From Streptomyces vietnamensis (GTDB lineage Bacteria > Actinomycetota > Actinomycetes > Streptomycetales > Streptomycetaceae), in assembly GCF_000830005.1 (NCBI RefSeq), contig NZ_CP010407.1, positions 434,001 to 498,000 on the forward strand: a stretch of DNA of 64,000 bases. Reading direction: 5' to 3'. The position numbers and the translations under genes are program-made. Of the stretch, positions 29,385 through 38,432 are shown one piece after another (position 1 is the stretch's first letter; the number at the start of each line of letters is the position of its first letter). The notes under the pieces were generated by a model. That model had not been told where the DNA came from and did no database searches. It saw only the letters and a program-made list of their open reading frames with translations.

Positions 29385-29727
29385 GGCCCGGCGGCTCCGG
29401 AGCCACGGCCTCCCGGGTCCTCGACCTCCGACCCGGGAGGCCCCCTGTCGGCGTTTCGGCCACGCGGCCGCGAGGGCGCGACCCACGCGCCGCAAGGATC
29501 GATGCATCCGGCACGAACGCGCATTCGCTCCACCGCGGGGTTCGGGCGCCGTCCGAAACACATGTGTTCGACCCGCCCGGCCTCCTCGTTGAGTTCTCCG
29601 ACAGCCCAGCCCCCGGCTTCCGGAGAACGCCCATGCACCCCCTTCCCGGCCCTCGGCCCCTCGCCCCGCACCGTCATCGGCACGCCGTCTCGTTCCGCCC
29701 GGCACGCCCGGATGCGTGGTGGTCGGC
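29385..29727. other. Intergenic region with terminator and palindromes
   Basis: 343 bp without a supported gene. It holds the terminator at 29407-29442, a perfect 12-bp palindrome AACACATGTGTT at 29557-29568, and an inverted repeat GTTCTCCG (29593-29600) / CGGAGAAC (29621-29628). The latter two lie 100-170 bp upstream of the ABC exporter start and are candidate operators. Confidence 0.6.
29407..29442 (+). terminator. Intrinsic terminator after the MarR pair
   Basis: 13-bp perfect stem, GGCCTCCCGGGTC / GACCCGGGAGGCC, with a 10-nt loop, 22 bp after the second MarR stop. Confidence 0.85.
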
Positions 29728-31728
29728 ATGACGACCACCACGGACGACTCGGCGTCCACGGCCCCGGCGGAGACCGTCTCGGCGGAGCCCGTCTCGGCGT
29801 CCGAGCGGTTGCTGTTCGGCGGTGAACTCGCCTACGACCAGGGCTGGAGCCAGCACAACGGGACCTGGGTGAAGCTGAGCATGTGGCGGATGGCCGTGAG
29901 CTTCCCCCGCCAGGTCGGCATCGCCGTACGCCTCGCCCGGCAGGCCGACCTCCGCGCCCTGTACACGGTGGCGGTCAGCGAGATCGGCCGCGGTGTGGCG
30001 CAGGCGTTCTCGCTGGTGGCGGTGAACGCGCTGCTGACCGAACTCCTCGCGTCGGGGGTCCTGGTCGACCGGCTGCGGGCGGCCCTGCCGTCGCTGGTGT
30101 TCGTGTCGGCGATGGCGGTCGTCTCCTCGCTGCTCAAGTCGGCGTCGACCGCCTCGACGGGGATTCTGGAGCCGAAGGTCCAACGGGTCGCCACCGAGCG
30201 GTACCTGGGCCTCGTCGCCCGGGTGGAGATGGACGCCATCGAGGACGACGCCTTCCACAAGCTGATGGACTCGGCGCAGTGGGGATCCGAGGGGGCCCGG
30301 CGGATGGTGGGCTACTGCACGGCCGTGGTCGCCTCGGCGATCTCCCTGATCGCCGCCGCGAGCGTGCTGACCGTCCTGCACGTGGCGCTGCTGCCGCTCC
30401 TCGTCGCGATGGCGCTGCCGAGCGCGTGGGGATCCCTGACGATGGCCCGGGCGCGGTACGAGAGCTGGCACCGGTTCGTCCAGCACGCGCGCGCCGGGCA
30501 GTTGCTGAGGCGCCTCCTGATCGACCAGCAGGCGGCGGGCGAGGTCCGGGTCCACGACGTGGGCCCGTTCCTGCTCGAGCACTACCGGGGCATGGCGGAG
30601 ACCAGCGAGCGCGAACAGACGCGGCTCGCGTGGGTGGGAGCCCGCACGGGGCTGCTCGCGGACGGGGCGCGCGGCGTGGCCACGGTCGCCGCGTACACGG
30701 TGCTCGGGCTGCTCCTGTGGAACGGGCAGATGGCGCTCGCGGTCGGCGGTACCGCGGTGCTCGCGATCCGGGCGGGGTCGGCGAGCATCACGGACCTGGT
30801 GCTGCGGGTCACCGACATCCAGGAGGAGTCCCTCTTCGTCGCCGACCTGGAGCGGCTGTGCACCGAGGCCGAGCGGCGGGCGATCCCCGAGGCGGGCCTG
30901 GACCTGCCGGAGGACTTCGACGCGATCCGTTTCGAGAAGGTCACCTTCTCCTACCAGGGGGCCGAGGAGCCGTCGCTGCGAGAGGTGGACCTGGTCATCC
31001 CCCGCGGCAGGACCGTGGCCCTGGTGGGGGCGAACGGATCGGGCAAGACCACGGTGTCCAAGCTGCTGTGCGGCCTGCACATGCCCGACACCGGCCGGGT
31101 GATGTGGGGCGAGGTGGACGCCGCCGAGGCCTGTCGGGCGCGGCTCTTCTCCCGGGTGGCGATGGTCGCCCAGAACTTCCAGCGGTGGCCGTTCACCGCC
31201 AGGGTGAACATCGGGATCGGCCGACCGGGCAGCGCGATCGACGACCGCGACGTCGACGCCGCGGCGGCCTACGCGGGCGCCGACGACGTCGTGGCGAAGC
31301 TGCCCCGCGGCCTGGACACGCTGCTCGCCCGCGGTTATCGGGGCGGTCAGGAGATCTCCGGTGGGCAGTGGCAGAAGATCGGCCTCGCGCGAGCGCGGTA
31401 CCGGAACGGGCAGGTCCTGGTCGTCGACGAGCCGACCAGCGCCCTCGACCCGGTGGCCGAGCAGCGGGTCTTCGACCAGATCCACCGGCTCGCCGGTACG
31501 GGTCAGACCACCGTCCTGATCACCCACCGGCTCCACAGCGTCCGCCACGCGGACCTCATCTACGTCCTGGAGCGGGGCCGGGTCGTCGAGCACGGCACGT
31601 TCGAAGAGCTCATGGACCCGGCCGGCGGCACCGGGGCGTTCCGGGAGGCTTACAACCTGCAGGCCCGCCAGTTCCTGGCCCCCACCGTTCCCGGACAGTC
31701 CGGGCCTTCGGACACGGCCAGGTCCTAG
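29728..31728 (+). CDS. ABC exporter, fused permease and ATPase (half-transporter)
   Basis: About 666 residues. The N-terminal half has several hydrophobic helices (VVASAISLIAAASVLTVLHVALLPLLVAM and others). The ATPase half has Walker A GANGSGKTT, Q-loop VAQNFQRWPF, signature ISGGQWQK, Walker B VLVVDEPTSALD and switch His in LITHRLHSVRHADLI. The SGGQWQK form and divergent permease resemble exporters of peptides or other metabolites. It would work as a homodimer in the plasma membrane; cargo unknown. ATG 29728 is preferred over an in-frame upstream start at 29716. Its TAG overlaps the convergent lipoprotein stop (CTAG). Confidence 0.92.
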   Translation: MTTTTDDSASTAPAETVSAEPVSASERLLFGGELAYDQGWSQHNGTWVKLSMWRMAVSFPRQVGIAVRLARQADLRALYTVAVSEIGRGVAQAFSLVAVNALLTELLASGVLVDRLRAALPSLVFVSAMAVVSSLLKSASTASTGILEPKVQRVATERYLGLVARVEMDAIEDDAFHKLMDSAQWGSEGARRMVGYCTAVVASAISLIAAASVLTVLHVALLPLLVAMALPSAWGSLTMARARYESWHRFVQHARAGQLLRRLLIDQQAAGEVRVHDVGPFLLEHYRGMAETSEREQTRLAWVGARTGLLADGARGVATVAAYTVLGLLLWNGQMALAVGGTAVLAIRAGSASITDLVLRVTDIQEESLFVADLERLCTEAERRAIPEAGLDLPEDFDAIRFEKVTFSYQGAEEPSLREVDLVIPRGRTVALVGANGSGKTTVSKLLCGLHMPDTGRVMWGEVDAAEACRARLFSRVAMVAQNFQRWPFTARVNIGIGRPGSAIDDRDVDAAAAYAGADDVVAKLPRGLDTLLARGYRGGQEISGGQWQKIGLARARYRNGQVLVVDEPTSALDPVAEQRVFDQIHRLAGTGQTTVLITHRLHSVRHADLIYVLERGRVVEHGTFEELMDPAGGTGAFREAYNLQARQFLAPTVPGQSGPSDTARS

Positions 31729-32702
31729 CGTCCCGCGGGGATGTTCGACCAGTCGAAGAGGAGGTCGGAGAGGGCGGTCCGGGCCTGTGCGGCCTTCTTG
31801 CCGTCCTCGGCCCGGGCCGCCGGGGCGAGCTCGGCGTGGATGAAGGTCGCGTGGTGGCCCTCCGCCGACTTCCCCTGGACGTTCGTGGTGCCTTCCAGGG
31901 GGCACCGGTCGGCCCAGCCCCGGCAGACACGGAGGCCGCTCGCCTGCATGCGGGCGGCGAGGGTCGCGGCCTCTTCGGGGGCGGTCTGCGCGGCGCCGGT
32001 GGAGAGGATGGCGTCGTAGGGGCGGTCCGGTCCCTTGGCGAAGCCGTGCAGCTGGAGGCCCGGAACACCGCGTTTCTGCAGTTCCGTGACGATCGTGTGG
32101 AAGAGGCTGTCGGTGCGGTGGGCGACGTCCGCCGCGTCTCCCCGGCCGGAGGTGCGGTGGGCTCCGGCGAGGACGAGGGCGCCGCCCGACGTCTTCTCCA
32201 GGAGCCGGGCGCCGAGGGACTCGGTGCCGCGGTCGGCCACCGGGTGCGGCACCTGGACGCTCCAGCGGACGGCGGAGTCGGCGGTGACGTACAGCCGCCC
32301 CCATCGCGCCTCGGCCCCCGGCTTCCGCGCGGCGACCTCGTCGTAGCGGCGGCCGAAGGTGGAGTCGGTGAGCCGGGTCACCTGGAAGCCGACGGAGGCG
32401 AAGCTCTCCTCGGCCTTGTCGCGCTCACCGTCGAGGAGCTGACCGACACCCCGGGCGAGGCGTTCCCGCTGGGCCGCGCTGGGGGGCGTGTACGGGTCAC
32501 GGGCTCCGGCCTGCTTGGCGTACTCGACGATCCGGTCGTCCAGGTTCACGAGCTGACTGGGAGCGTCATCCCCTGCCTGCTCCCTGTCGCGCGCCGCGTC
32601 ATGGCAGCCGGCGAGGGAGAGCACGAGTCCGATGACGGCGAGAGCGTAAAGAAAAAGTGATGCTCTCGTGACGCCCTGGGAGCAGTCGATCTTGGGACTC
32701 AT
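31725..32702 (-). CDS. Putative lipoprotein, unknown function
   Basis: 325 residues with a signal ending in LSLAGC (good lipobox). The mature protein contains paired features reminiscent of OmpA-like or peptidoglycan-interacting domains (RWGRLYVTADSAVRW; TVGELQ-type repeats), but no motif is firm enough to name. A CRGWADRC Cys pair is near the C-terminus. It is divergent from the CapA-like gene with only 14 bp between starts, so the two promoters must lie within opposite coding ends. It may belong with the capsule-polymer locus. Confidence 0.78.
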   Translation of the reverse strand: MSPKIDCSQGVTRASLFLYALAVIGLVLSLAGCHDAARDREQAGDDAPSQLVNLDDRIVEYAKQAGARDPYTPPSAAQRERLARGVGQLLDGERDKAEESFASVGFQVTRLTDSTFGRRYDEVAARKPGAEARWGRLYVTADSAVRWSVQVPHPVADRGTESLGARLLEKTSGGALVLAGAHRTSGRGDAADVAHRTDSLFHTIVTELQKRGVPGLQLHGFAKGPDRPYDAILSTGAAQTAPEEAATLAARMQASGLRVCRGWADRCPLEGTTNVQGKSAEGHHATFIHAELAPAARAEDGKKAAQARTALSDLLFDWSNIPAGR

Positions 32703-32716
32703 GTGAAGATCAGCCG

Positions 32717-33919
32717 GTGACATTCTGCGATTCTCTCCCCATAGGCCGTGCTCTGGCAGTGACGGCGGCCCTCGCCGTCCTCACCGTCGGCTGTGCGTCC
32801 ACGCCCACGGAGTCGCAGATCAAGCCGGGCGGCCGCTCGTTCACCGTCGCCGCCGCAGGAGATGTTCTCATCCACCCTGAGCTGGTGGAGCAGGGTGCCC
32901 GGGACGCGAAGAAGACCGGCAAGGGGGTCGCCGGACTGGACTTCGGCCCGCTGATGGCCGGGGTGAAGCCGGTGATCAGCAAGGCCGACCTGGCCATCTG
33001 CCACATGGAGACGCCCGTGGGCTCCCCCAAGGGGCCCTGGCAGGGGTACCCGGAGTTCCTCGTGCCGCCGCAGATCCTCACGACCGTGAAGGACGTGGGC
33101 TACGACACCTGCTCGACGGCCTCGAACCACACCAATGACCACGGTCTGAAGGCCATCCGCAGCACTCTGGACGCGATGGACAAGGCGGGGCTCGGTCACA
33201 CCGGTTCGGCCCGTACGCCCGAGGAAGCGCAGAAGATCAACATCCGTGACGTCAAGGGCGTCAAGGTGGCGCACCTGGCCTTCTCGTGGGAGTCCTTCCT
33301 CAACCCGACGCCCGCGAAGGAACGCTGGTCGTTCAACCGGATCAGCACGGACGAGATCAAGAAGGCCGAGAAGCGGGCCCGGGCGCAGGGCGCCGAAGTG
33401 GTGATCCTCTCGCTCCACTGGGGCCTTGAGCACTACAACGAGCCGAGCGTCCCCCAGCTCCAGCTCGCCGAGCGGATCACCAAGGAGACCGGGATCAACC
33501 TGATCATCGGCCACCACGCGCACGTGGTGCAGCCGATCCAGAAGATCAACGGCAAGTGGGTCGCCTTCAGCCTGGGCAACCAGGTGGCCCGGCACGGGTC
33601 GCCCACGGGGCTGACCGAGGAGGGCGCGATCGGCTGGTTCGAGTTCCGGGAGACGGAGTCCGGGTGGGACGTGTCCGCCCGCTACCGCCCCACCCTGGTG
33701 GACATCCCGCCCGACCTCGAGCCCGGTGAGAAGCTCCCCGAGGGCGCCGTCGTGGACAACCGGCTCGTCGACGTCCAGCACGTGCTCGACCATCCGGAGG
33801 GCCTGACCGCGGACCGGCTCTCCCGCTACCGCCTCGCCGCCGAACGGACCCGCGGCTTCCTCTTCAACCGGGGGGCTCCGGGGGGCGACGGCCTGGCCGA
33901 GCTCTCCCTGGACTACTGA
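32717..33919 (+). CDS. pgsA: CapA/PgsA-like polyglutamate-biosynthesis lipoprotein
   Basis: 400 residues. The signal peptide ends in LTVGC (lipobox). The mature part is a metallophosphatase-fold PGA_cap domain: AAAGDVLIHPEL, HMETPVG, TASNHTNDHG, VVILSLHWGLEHYNEPS and the histidine-rich GHHAHVVQPIQ. In Bacillus the PgsA/CapA protein is required with PgsB and PgsC for gamma-polyglutamate synthesis and export. Homologues of B and C lie 2.4-5.5 kb downstream on the same strand, which supports the assignment. GTG 32717 is the only reasonable start and has no obvious ribosome site. Confidence 0.88.
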   Translation: MTFCDSLPIGRALAVTAALAVLTVGCASTPTESQIKPGGRSFTVAAAGDVLIHPELVEQGARDAKKTGKGVAGLDFGPLMAGVKPVISKADLAICHMETPVGSPKGPWQGYPEFLVPPQILTTVKDVGYDTCSTASNHTNDHGLKAIRSTLDAMDKAGLGHTGSARTPEEAQKINIRDVKGVKVAHLAFSWESFLNPTPAKERWSFNRISTDEIKKAEKRARAQGAEVVILSLHWGLEHYNEPSVPQLQLAERITKETGINLIIGHHAHVVQPIQKINGKWVAFSLGNQVARHGSPTGLTEEGAIGWFEFRETESGWDVSARYRPTLVDIPPDLEPGEKLPEGAVVDNRLVDVQHVLDHPEGLTADRLSRYRLAAERTRGFLFNRGAPGGDGLAELSLDY

Positions 33920-33973
33920 GCACCCTCCCCTTTCGTGCGTTTGTACCACCACGGCTGACCCGGGCCCGCGTCA

Positions 33974-34002
33974 GCGGCGGACCGCATGTGCGGCGGACCG
34001 CA
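33974..34002. repeat. 13-bp direct repeat before the HAMP protein gene
   Basis: GCGGCGGACCGCA at 33974-33986 and 33990-34002 (16 bp start to start), in the 103-bp gap between pgsA-like and the next gene. Possible regulatory site or slippage product. Confidence 0.5.
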
Positions 34003-34022
34003 GGAATCAGGAAAGAGCAGCA

Positions 34023-36332
34023 GTGACATCGAGTAATGCCGCGTACCGCGTGCGAGGCGGGCGGCGCCGGAGCCGCAGGCGTGCGGACATGCCGCTCCTG
34101 GGCGGCATCCGTCCGCCGATCGCGGTCCTGTGCGTGCTGATCCTCGGCCTGGCCGGTCTGACGGCCAAGGTGCTCGGTCCCGGCAAGGACACGGTCGTGC
34201 CGGAGGCGGTGCTGTCCTCGCAGCAGTACTTCGCCGAGGACGGCGCCATCGCGCTGCGCGCCTCGATCGACGAGCGGATCACCGACCTGCAGCGGACCGC
34301 CACGGCGCTCAGCGCGGGCAGCCCGGTGAAGCCCGAGCGGATCCTGTCGGACCTGGGCCGGACCTACCAGAAGTGGACCGGCACGACCGTCGTCGACCTG
34401 GAGAGCGGGGACGTCCTCGCCGCGCGCGGGGAGACGATCCCCCTCTCCTGGCTGGACAAGGACGTCCTCCTCGGCAAGCAGGCCCTGACGCCCCGCATGG
34501 TGCGGCTCGAGACCGGCGACGTGCGTCTGATGACCATGGCCGTACTGGACTGGCCCGGCCGGCCGCAGCAGCTGCTCCTCGCGTCCAGCAGCCTGTCCGT
34601 GCCCCCCATCAACCTCGGCCCCTTCCGCACCATGTCCGTCGTCGCCGAGAACGGCGAGATCCTCGGCACGGCCGGCTTCGAGCAGGCCGAAGCGCTCAAC
34701 TCCGACCAGGAGCGCCAGGAGCTCACCTTCCTCCACAAGCAGATGACCCGCCTGGCCGACCAGGCCGCCGTGCGCACCGAGGAGCACCCCGTGCGCGCGA
34801 AGGAGCCCGGCTCCCGGGGCTACCCCGGCGTCAGCGGCACCCTCCTGGGCGGCGAGTACAACGGCCGCATCGCCACGGCGGGCTACGCCTCGCTCGCCTC
34901 CTCCAACCCGGAGAACAAGCCGAGCCAGGCCGCCGGCCTCGGGCTCACGGTGGTGGCCCTGCTGCCCGTGGTCGAGCAGAAGACCTCCGACCAGGGCCGC
35001 GAGCTGTACGGCCTGGCGGCGGCGGGCGTCCTCGTCCTGCTCGGGCTCCTCGCGGTGACCGTCCTCTGGGCGACCGTGCAGCGGCCGCTGCTCCGGCTGT
35101 TCCTGGAGTCGCGCCGGCTCGCCCGCGGCGATCTGACCCGGCCCGTCACCGTGCCCCGCTGGGGAGAGGCCGCCCGCATCGGCACCGCTCTCGAACGCCT
35201 GCGCCGGCAGCTCGCCGGTGACGGCGGCGGCTCCGACGGCGCCCCGCGCCGGCGGATCCTGGTCGGCGGACGCGGTCCGCTGGTGGTGACGGCGGCGCTG
35301 CTGCTCCTGTGGTGCGTGCCCGTCGGCCTGCTCCTGAACCGCACGGACGATTCGGTCAGCGTGCCGGCCACCATGGTCAACGACCAGCGCGACCGCACGG
35401 ACCTGATCGCCGACCGCCTGCGCAGGGCGCTCAACGAGGCGCAGGCCGACCTCGTCTCCACCGCGAGTCTGATCGGCGAGGAGAACCCCGAGGACACCAA
35501 CCGCCTCCTCGACGAGGCGCTGCTCAAGCACCCCCGCTACCGGGCCCTGTACGTCGTCGACGCCGCCGGCGGCATCAGCGCGAAGGCGGGTACGGACCCC
35601 CACGACTGGAGCGGCGGCAAGGACCTGCCGCCGGTCCGGGTGTCCGGGCAGGGCGGCAAGGAGCCGATCGTCCAGGCCGGCGCTCCGGTGCCGGGGCGGA
35701 AGGGCGGCACCCTGGTCGGCGAGATCCGGGTGGAGTTCCTCGACTCGCTGCTGGCCCGGCCCGGCCTCGGCGACGTCCGCGTGGTGGACTCCGCCGGGCA
35801 GACCGTCGCCGCCGGCAACGGCTTCCTCGCCTTCGAGGAACTCCCCGAGGGCCCCCTGACCGACCTCGTGCGGGCCGCCAACCTGAGCGTCGGCGCGGGT
35901 CCCGTGGAGAACGGCCTGCTGATCCGCGAGGGGAACAAGGTCACCGTCGCCGCGGCGGCCCCGTTCTCCGGCGGCGGCGTCACGGCCGACCTCGGCTGGA
36001 CCGTCGTCAGCCGGCAGGACGCCTCGCGCTTCCAGATCGCCCCGTACGAGCGCGAGGACCGCAGCGTGCTCGCCGGAATGCTCGGGCTCGCCGCCATCAT
36101 CTTCTGCCTCGGCTGGGTCTACCTGGTGGTCGTCCGGCCGCTGCGCGCCCTCGCCGGCAGTGCCGAGAAGCTCGTGGACGGCGACCTCAAGACCGTGCTG
36201 TACCCCCGGTACCAGGACGAGGTGGGCGCCGTCGTCCGCAGCCTCGAACTGCTGCGCCAGCAGGCGCAGGCCCACAGACACAACCAGGCGCGCCGGTCCG
36301 CGGAGACCCGGCCCGGCGTCGGCGGAAGGTGA
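34023..36332 (+). CDS. Membrane protein with two sensor-like extracellular regions and two HAMP-like segments, no output domain
   Basis: 769 residues. Membrane segments lie near 30-50 (PIAVLCVLILGLAGL), 325-345 (LYGLAAAGVLVLLGLLAVTVLW), 420-440 (LVVTAALLLLWCVPVGLLL) and 685-705 (LAAIIFCLGWVYLVVV). Each external region is about 240-270 residues and cache-like (GTTVVDLESGDVLAARGE; ALYVVDAAGGISAKAG). Each is followed by a HAMP-like segment (RRLARGDLTRPVTVPRWGEAARIGTALERLR and EKLVDGDLKTVLYPRYQDEVGAVVRSLELLR). No kinase, cyclase or chemotaxis domain follows. It lies between pgsA- and pgsB-like genes, so it likely senses envelope state or scaffolds the polymer machinery. GTG follows AGGAAAGAG. Confidence 0.85.
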   Translation: MTSSNAAYRVRGGRRRSRRRADMPLLGGIRPPIAVLCVLILGLAGLTAKVLGPGKDTVVPEAVLSSQQYFAEDGAIALRASIDERITDLQRTATALSAGSPVKPERILSDLGRTYQKWTGTTVVDLESGDVLAARGETIPLSWLDKDVLLGKQALTPRMVRLETGDVRLMTMAVLDWPGRPQQLLLASSSLSVPPINLGPFRTMSVVAENGEILGTAGFEQAEALNSDQERQELTFLHKQMTRLADQAAVRTEEHPVRAKEPGSRGYPGVSGTLLGGEYNGRIATAGYASLASSNPENKPSQAAGLGLTVVALLPVVEQKTSDQGRELYGLAAAGVLVLLGLLAVTVLWATVQRPLLRLFLESRRLARGDLTRPVTVPRWGEAARIGTALERLRRQLAGDGGGSDGAPRRRILVGGRGPLVVTAALLLLWCVPVGLLLNRTDDSVSVPATMVNDQRDRTDLIADRLRRALNEAQADLVSTASLIGEENPEDTNRLLDEALLKHPRYRALYVVDAAGGISAKAGTDPHDWSGGKDLPPVRVSGQGGKEPIVQAGAPVPGRKGGTLVGEIRVEFLDSLLARPGLGDVRVVDSAGQTVAAGNGFLAFEELPEGPLTDLVRAANLSVGAGPVENGLLIREGNKVTVAAAAPFSGGGVTADLGWTVVSRQDASRFQIAPYEREDRSVLAGMLGLAAIIFCLGWVYLVVVRPLRALAGSAEKLVDGDLKTVLYPRYQDEVGAVVRSLELLRQQAQAHRHNQARRSAETRPGVGGR

Positions 36333-36339
36333 CAAGCCC

Positions 36340-37842
36340 GTGCTCTACCTCTACTTCGTCCTGCTGATCAGCGGCGTGTTCCTGCTGATCGCGGGCATCG
36401 TGGAACAGCGCAGGCACTACGCCGCCCTCCACACCATCCCGACCCGGGTGCTGGTCAACGGCATCCGGGGCAAGTCCTCCATCACCCGGCTCTGCGCCGG
36501 GGCCCTGCGCGGCGGCGGTCTGGTGACCGTCGCCAAGACGACGGGTACGGCGGCGCGCTTCATCCACCCCGACGCGACCGAGGAGCCGGTCTACCGGAAG
36601 TTCGGCATCGCCAACGTGGTGGAGCAGATCGGCATCGTGCGCCGGGCCGCCACGTACCGGCCGCACGCCCTCGTCATCGAGTGCATGGCCGTCATGCCCG
36701 CGCTGCAGGAGGTCAACCAGAGCAAGCTGATCCGCTCCACGATCGGCGTCCTGTGCAACGTGCGCGAGGACCACCTCGCCGAGATGGGCCCCACCCTGGA
36801 CGACGTGGCCCGCTCCCTGTGCCGCTCGATGCCGGAGGACGGCATCTGCGTGACCGCCGAGAAGGAGCGCTTCCACATCCTCCAGGAGGAGGCCGACGCC
36901 CGGAACTGCCGGCTGGTCTACGCCGACCCCGAGACGGTCAGCGACGCCGAGCTGCGCGGCTTCAGCTGGTTCACCTTCAAGGAGAACGTCGCGATCGCCC
37001 TGGCCGTCGCGGAGCTCCTCGGCATCGACCGGGAGGTCGCGCTGCAGGGCATGTACGACGCGCCGCCGGACCCCGGTGTCCTCTCGGTGGAGCGCTACGT
37101 CACGCCCGACAACCGGCGGCTCGCCTTCGCGAACGTCTTCGCGGCCAACGACCCCGAGTCGACCCTGATGAACGTCAACCAGCTGCTCGACCTCGGGGCC
37201 ATCAGCCGCCCCCTGAACGTCGTGATCAACTGCCGCCCCGACCGCGTCGAGCGCAACGGGCAGATGGGCGAGATCATCCCGGACCTGCGGCCGGACAACG
37301 TCTTCGTCATCGGTCACCCCGCGAAGAGCGCCATCGACGCCATCCCCGCCGCCTGGCGGGACCGGGCCGTCGACCTCGGCGGCGACCGGCGCCCGGCCGA
37401 GGACTTCATGCCGGCCCTGCTCGGCCGGATGCCCGACGGCTCCTCGCTCGTCGCCATCGGCAACATCCACGGCCAGGGCGAGGAGCTGCTCGAATACCTC
37501 GCCGAACTCCCGGCCGACGACAGCGCCGTCGACCACCACGCCGACGGGGACTGGGCGCAGCAGGCACCGGCGGGCCCCGCCCAGCCGCCGCGCCTGGACC
37601 CGTACGCCTCGTACCCCCTGGCCCAGGAGGAGCGGTACCAGGCCTCCCAGACCCAGGAGATCCCCCTGGTCCGGATCCCGCTCCAGCCGACCGACCCGCG
37701 CCCCGGGCCGGTGGTGCTCACGGCCCAGCGCGGCCCCGACGACGGGTGGACCGTCCCCGTGCCCGCCGCCCCCGAGGAGTCGTTCGGCTGGTTCCACCAG
37801 CCGGCCCACGAGGGCGACGACCGCACGCATCCGCAGCCCTGA
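36340..37842 (+). CDS. pgsB: Poly-gamma-glutamate synthase subunit PgsB/CapB (Mur-ligase family)
   Basis: 500 residues. A membrane-anchoring N-terminus (LYLYFVLLISGVFLLIAGI) is followed by the P-loop NGIRGKSS (residues 40-47), very close to the PgsB signature, then AKTTGTAAR, ECMAVMPALQ and NVREDHLAEMG. The family activates glutamate gamma-carboxylates with ATP. Bacillus PgsB is about 390 residues. The extra roughly 100 residues here are a Pro/Gln/Asp-rich, low-complexity C-terminal tail (after YLAELPADD) not seen in the classic enzyme. GTG 36340 follows GGAAGG, 7 bp after the HAMP protein stop. Confidence 0.93.
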   Translation: MLYLYFVLLISGVFLLIAGIVEQRRHYAALHTIPTRVLVNGIRGKSSITRLCAGALRGGGLVTVAKTTGTAARFIHPDATEEPVYRKFGIANVVEQIGIVRRAATYRPHALVIECMAVMPALQEVNQSKLIRSTIGVLCNVREDHLAEMGPTLDDVARSLCRSMPEDGICVTAEKERFHILQEEADARNCRLVYADPETVSDAELRGFSWFTFKENVAIALAVAELLGIDREVALQGMYDAPPDPGVLSVERYVTPDNRRLAFANVFAANDPESTLMNVNQLLDLGAISRPLNVVINCRPDRVERNGQMGEIIPDLRPDNVFVIGHPAKSAIDAIPAAWRDRAVDLGGDRRPAEDFMPALLGRMPDGSSLVAIGNIHGQGEELLEYLAELPADDSAVDHHADGDWAQQAPAGPAQPPRLDPYASYPLAQEERYQASQTQEIPLVRIPLQPTDPRPGPVVLTAQRGPDDGWTVPVPAAPEESFGWFHQPAHEGDDRTHPQP

Positions 37843-37902
37843 CCCACCGGTCCCCCCGCCGACCGCCCGCCTCACCACCCGTAACCGCGCCCGGAGCCCC
37901 CG

Positions 37903-38388
37903 TTGACCACCGCCGCACTGACCCCCGAGATGGCCGCCCTGGGCATCGCCATAGGCCTGCTCTTCTCCCTGCTGTGCTACCTCACGACCAACCTCTCCCC
38001 CGGCGGGATGATCACCCCGGGCTGGATCGCCCTCACCCTCATCGAGGACCTGCAGCGCGCGGCCATGGTCGTGGGCGTCACCGCGCTGACGTACGCGGGC
38101 ACCAAGCTCATGCAGCGGCTCGTGATCCTGTACGGCAAGCGGCTGTTCGCCGCGGTGGTCCTGCTCGGGGTGCTGCTCCAGGCGACGGTGATGATCGTCC
38201 TCTCGATCGAGTTCCCCCTGATGTACGGCAACCAGACCCTCGGGTTCATCGTGCCCGGCCTCATCGCCTACCAGCTGGTCCGCCAGCCCAAGGGGCCCAC
38301 GCTCCTCGCGACGGCCTCCGTCTCGCTCCTCGCCTACATCGTCGTCGCCGCCGGCCTGCTGCTCGGCGTCATGCCCGCCGCCGCCTGA
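37903..38388 (+). CDS. pgsC: Poly-gamma-glutamate synthase subunit PgsC/CapC
   Basis: 161 residues, nearly all membrane: 4-5 helices. The conserved PgsC landmarks are present: LSPGGMITPGWIAL (AGLVVPGYLGL in Bacillus), LYGKRLFAA, and GFIVPGLIAYQL. It forms the membrane synthase with PgsB. Start TTG 37903 follows GGAGC. Directly downstream of pgsB (60 bp). Confidence 0.94.
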   Translation: MTTAALTPEMAALGIAIGLLFSLLCYLTTNLSPGGMITPGWIALTLIEDLQRAAMVVGVTALTYAGTKLMQRLVILYGKRLFAAVVLLGVLLQATVMIVLSIEFPLMYGNQTLGFIVPGLIAYQLVRQPKGPTLLATASVSLLAYIVVAAGLLLGVMPAAA

Positions 38389-38432
38389 GCATCGCCGCCC
38401 GCCGGCCACCGCCTGAGAACCAAGGAAGAACC

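Noticed and set aside
29502..29825. Open frames overlapping the ABC exporter leader
   Set aside because: Out of frame with the exporter, no ribosome site and they cross the palindromic regulatory region.
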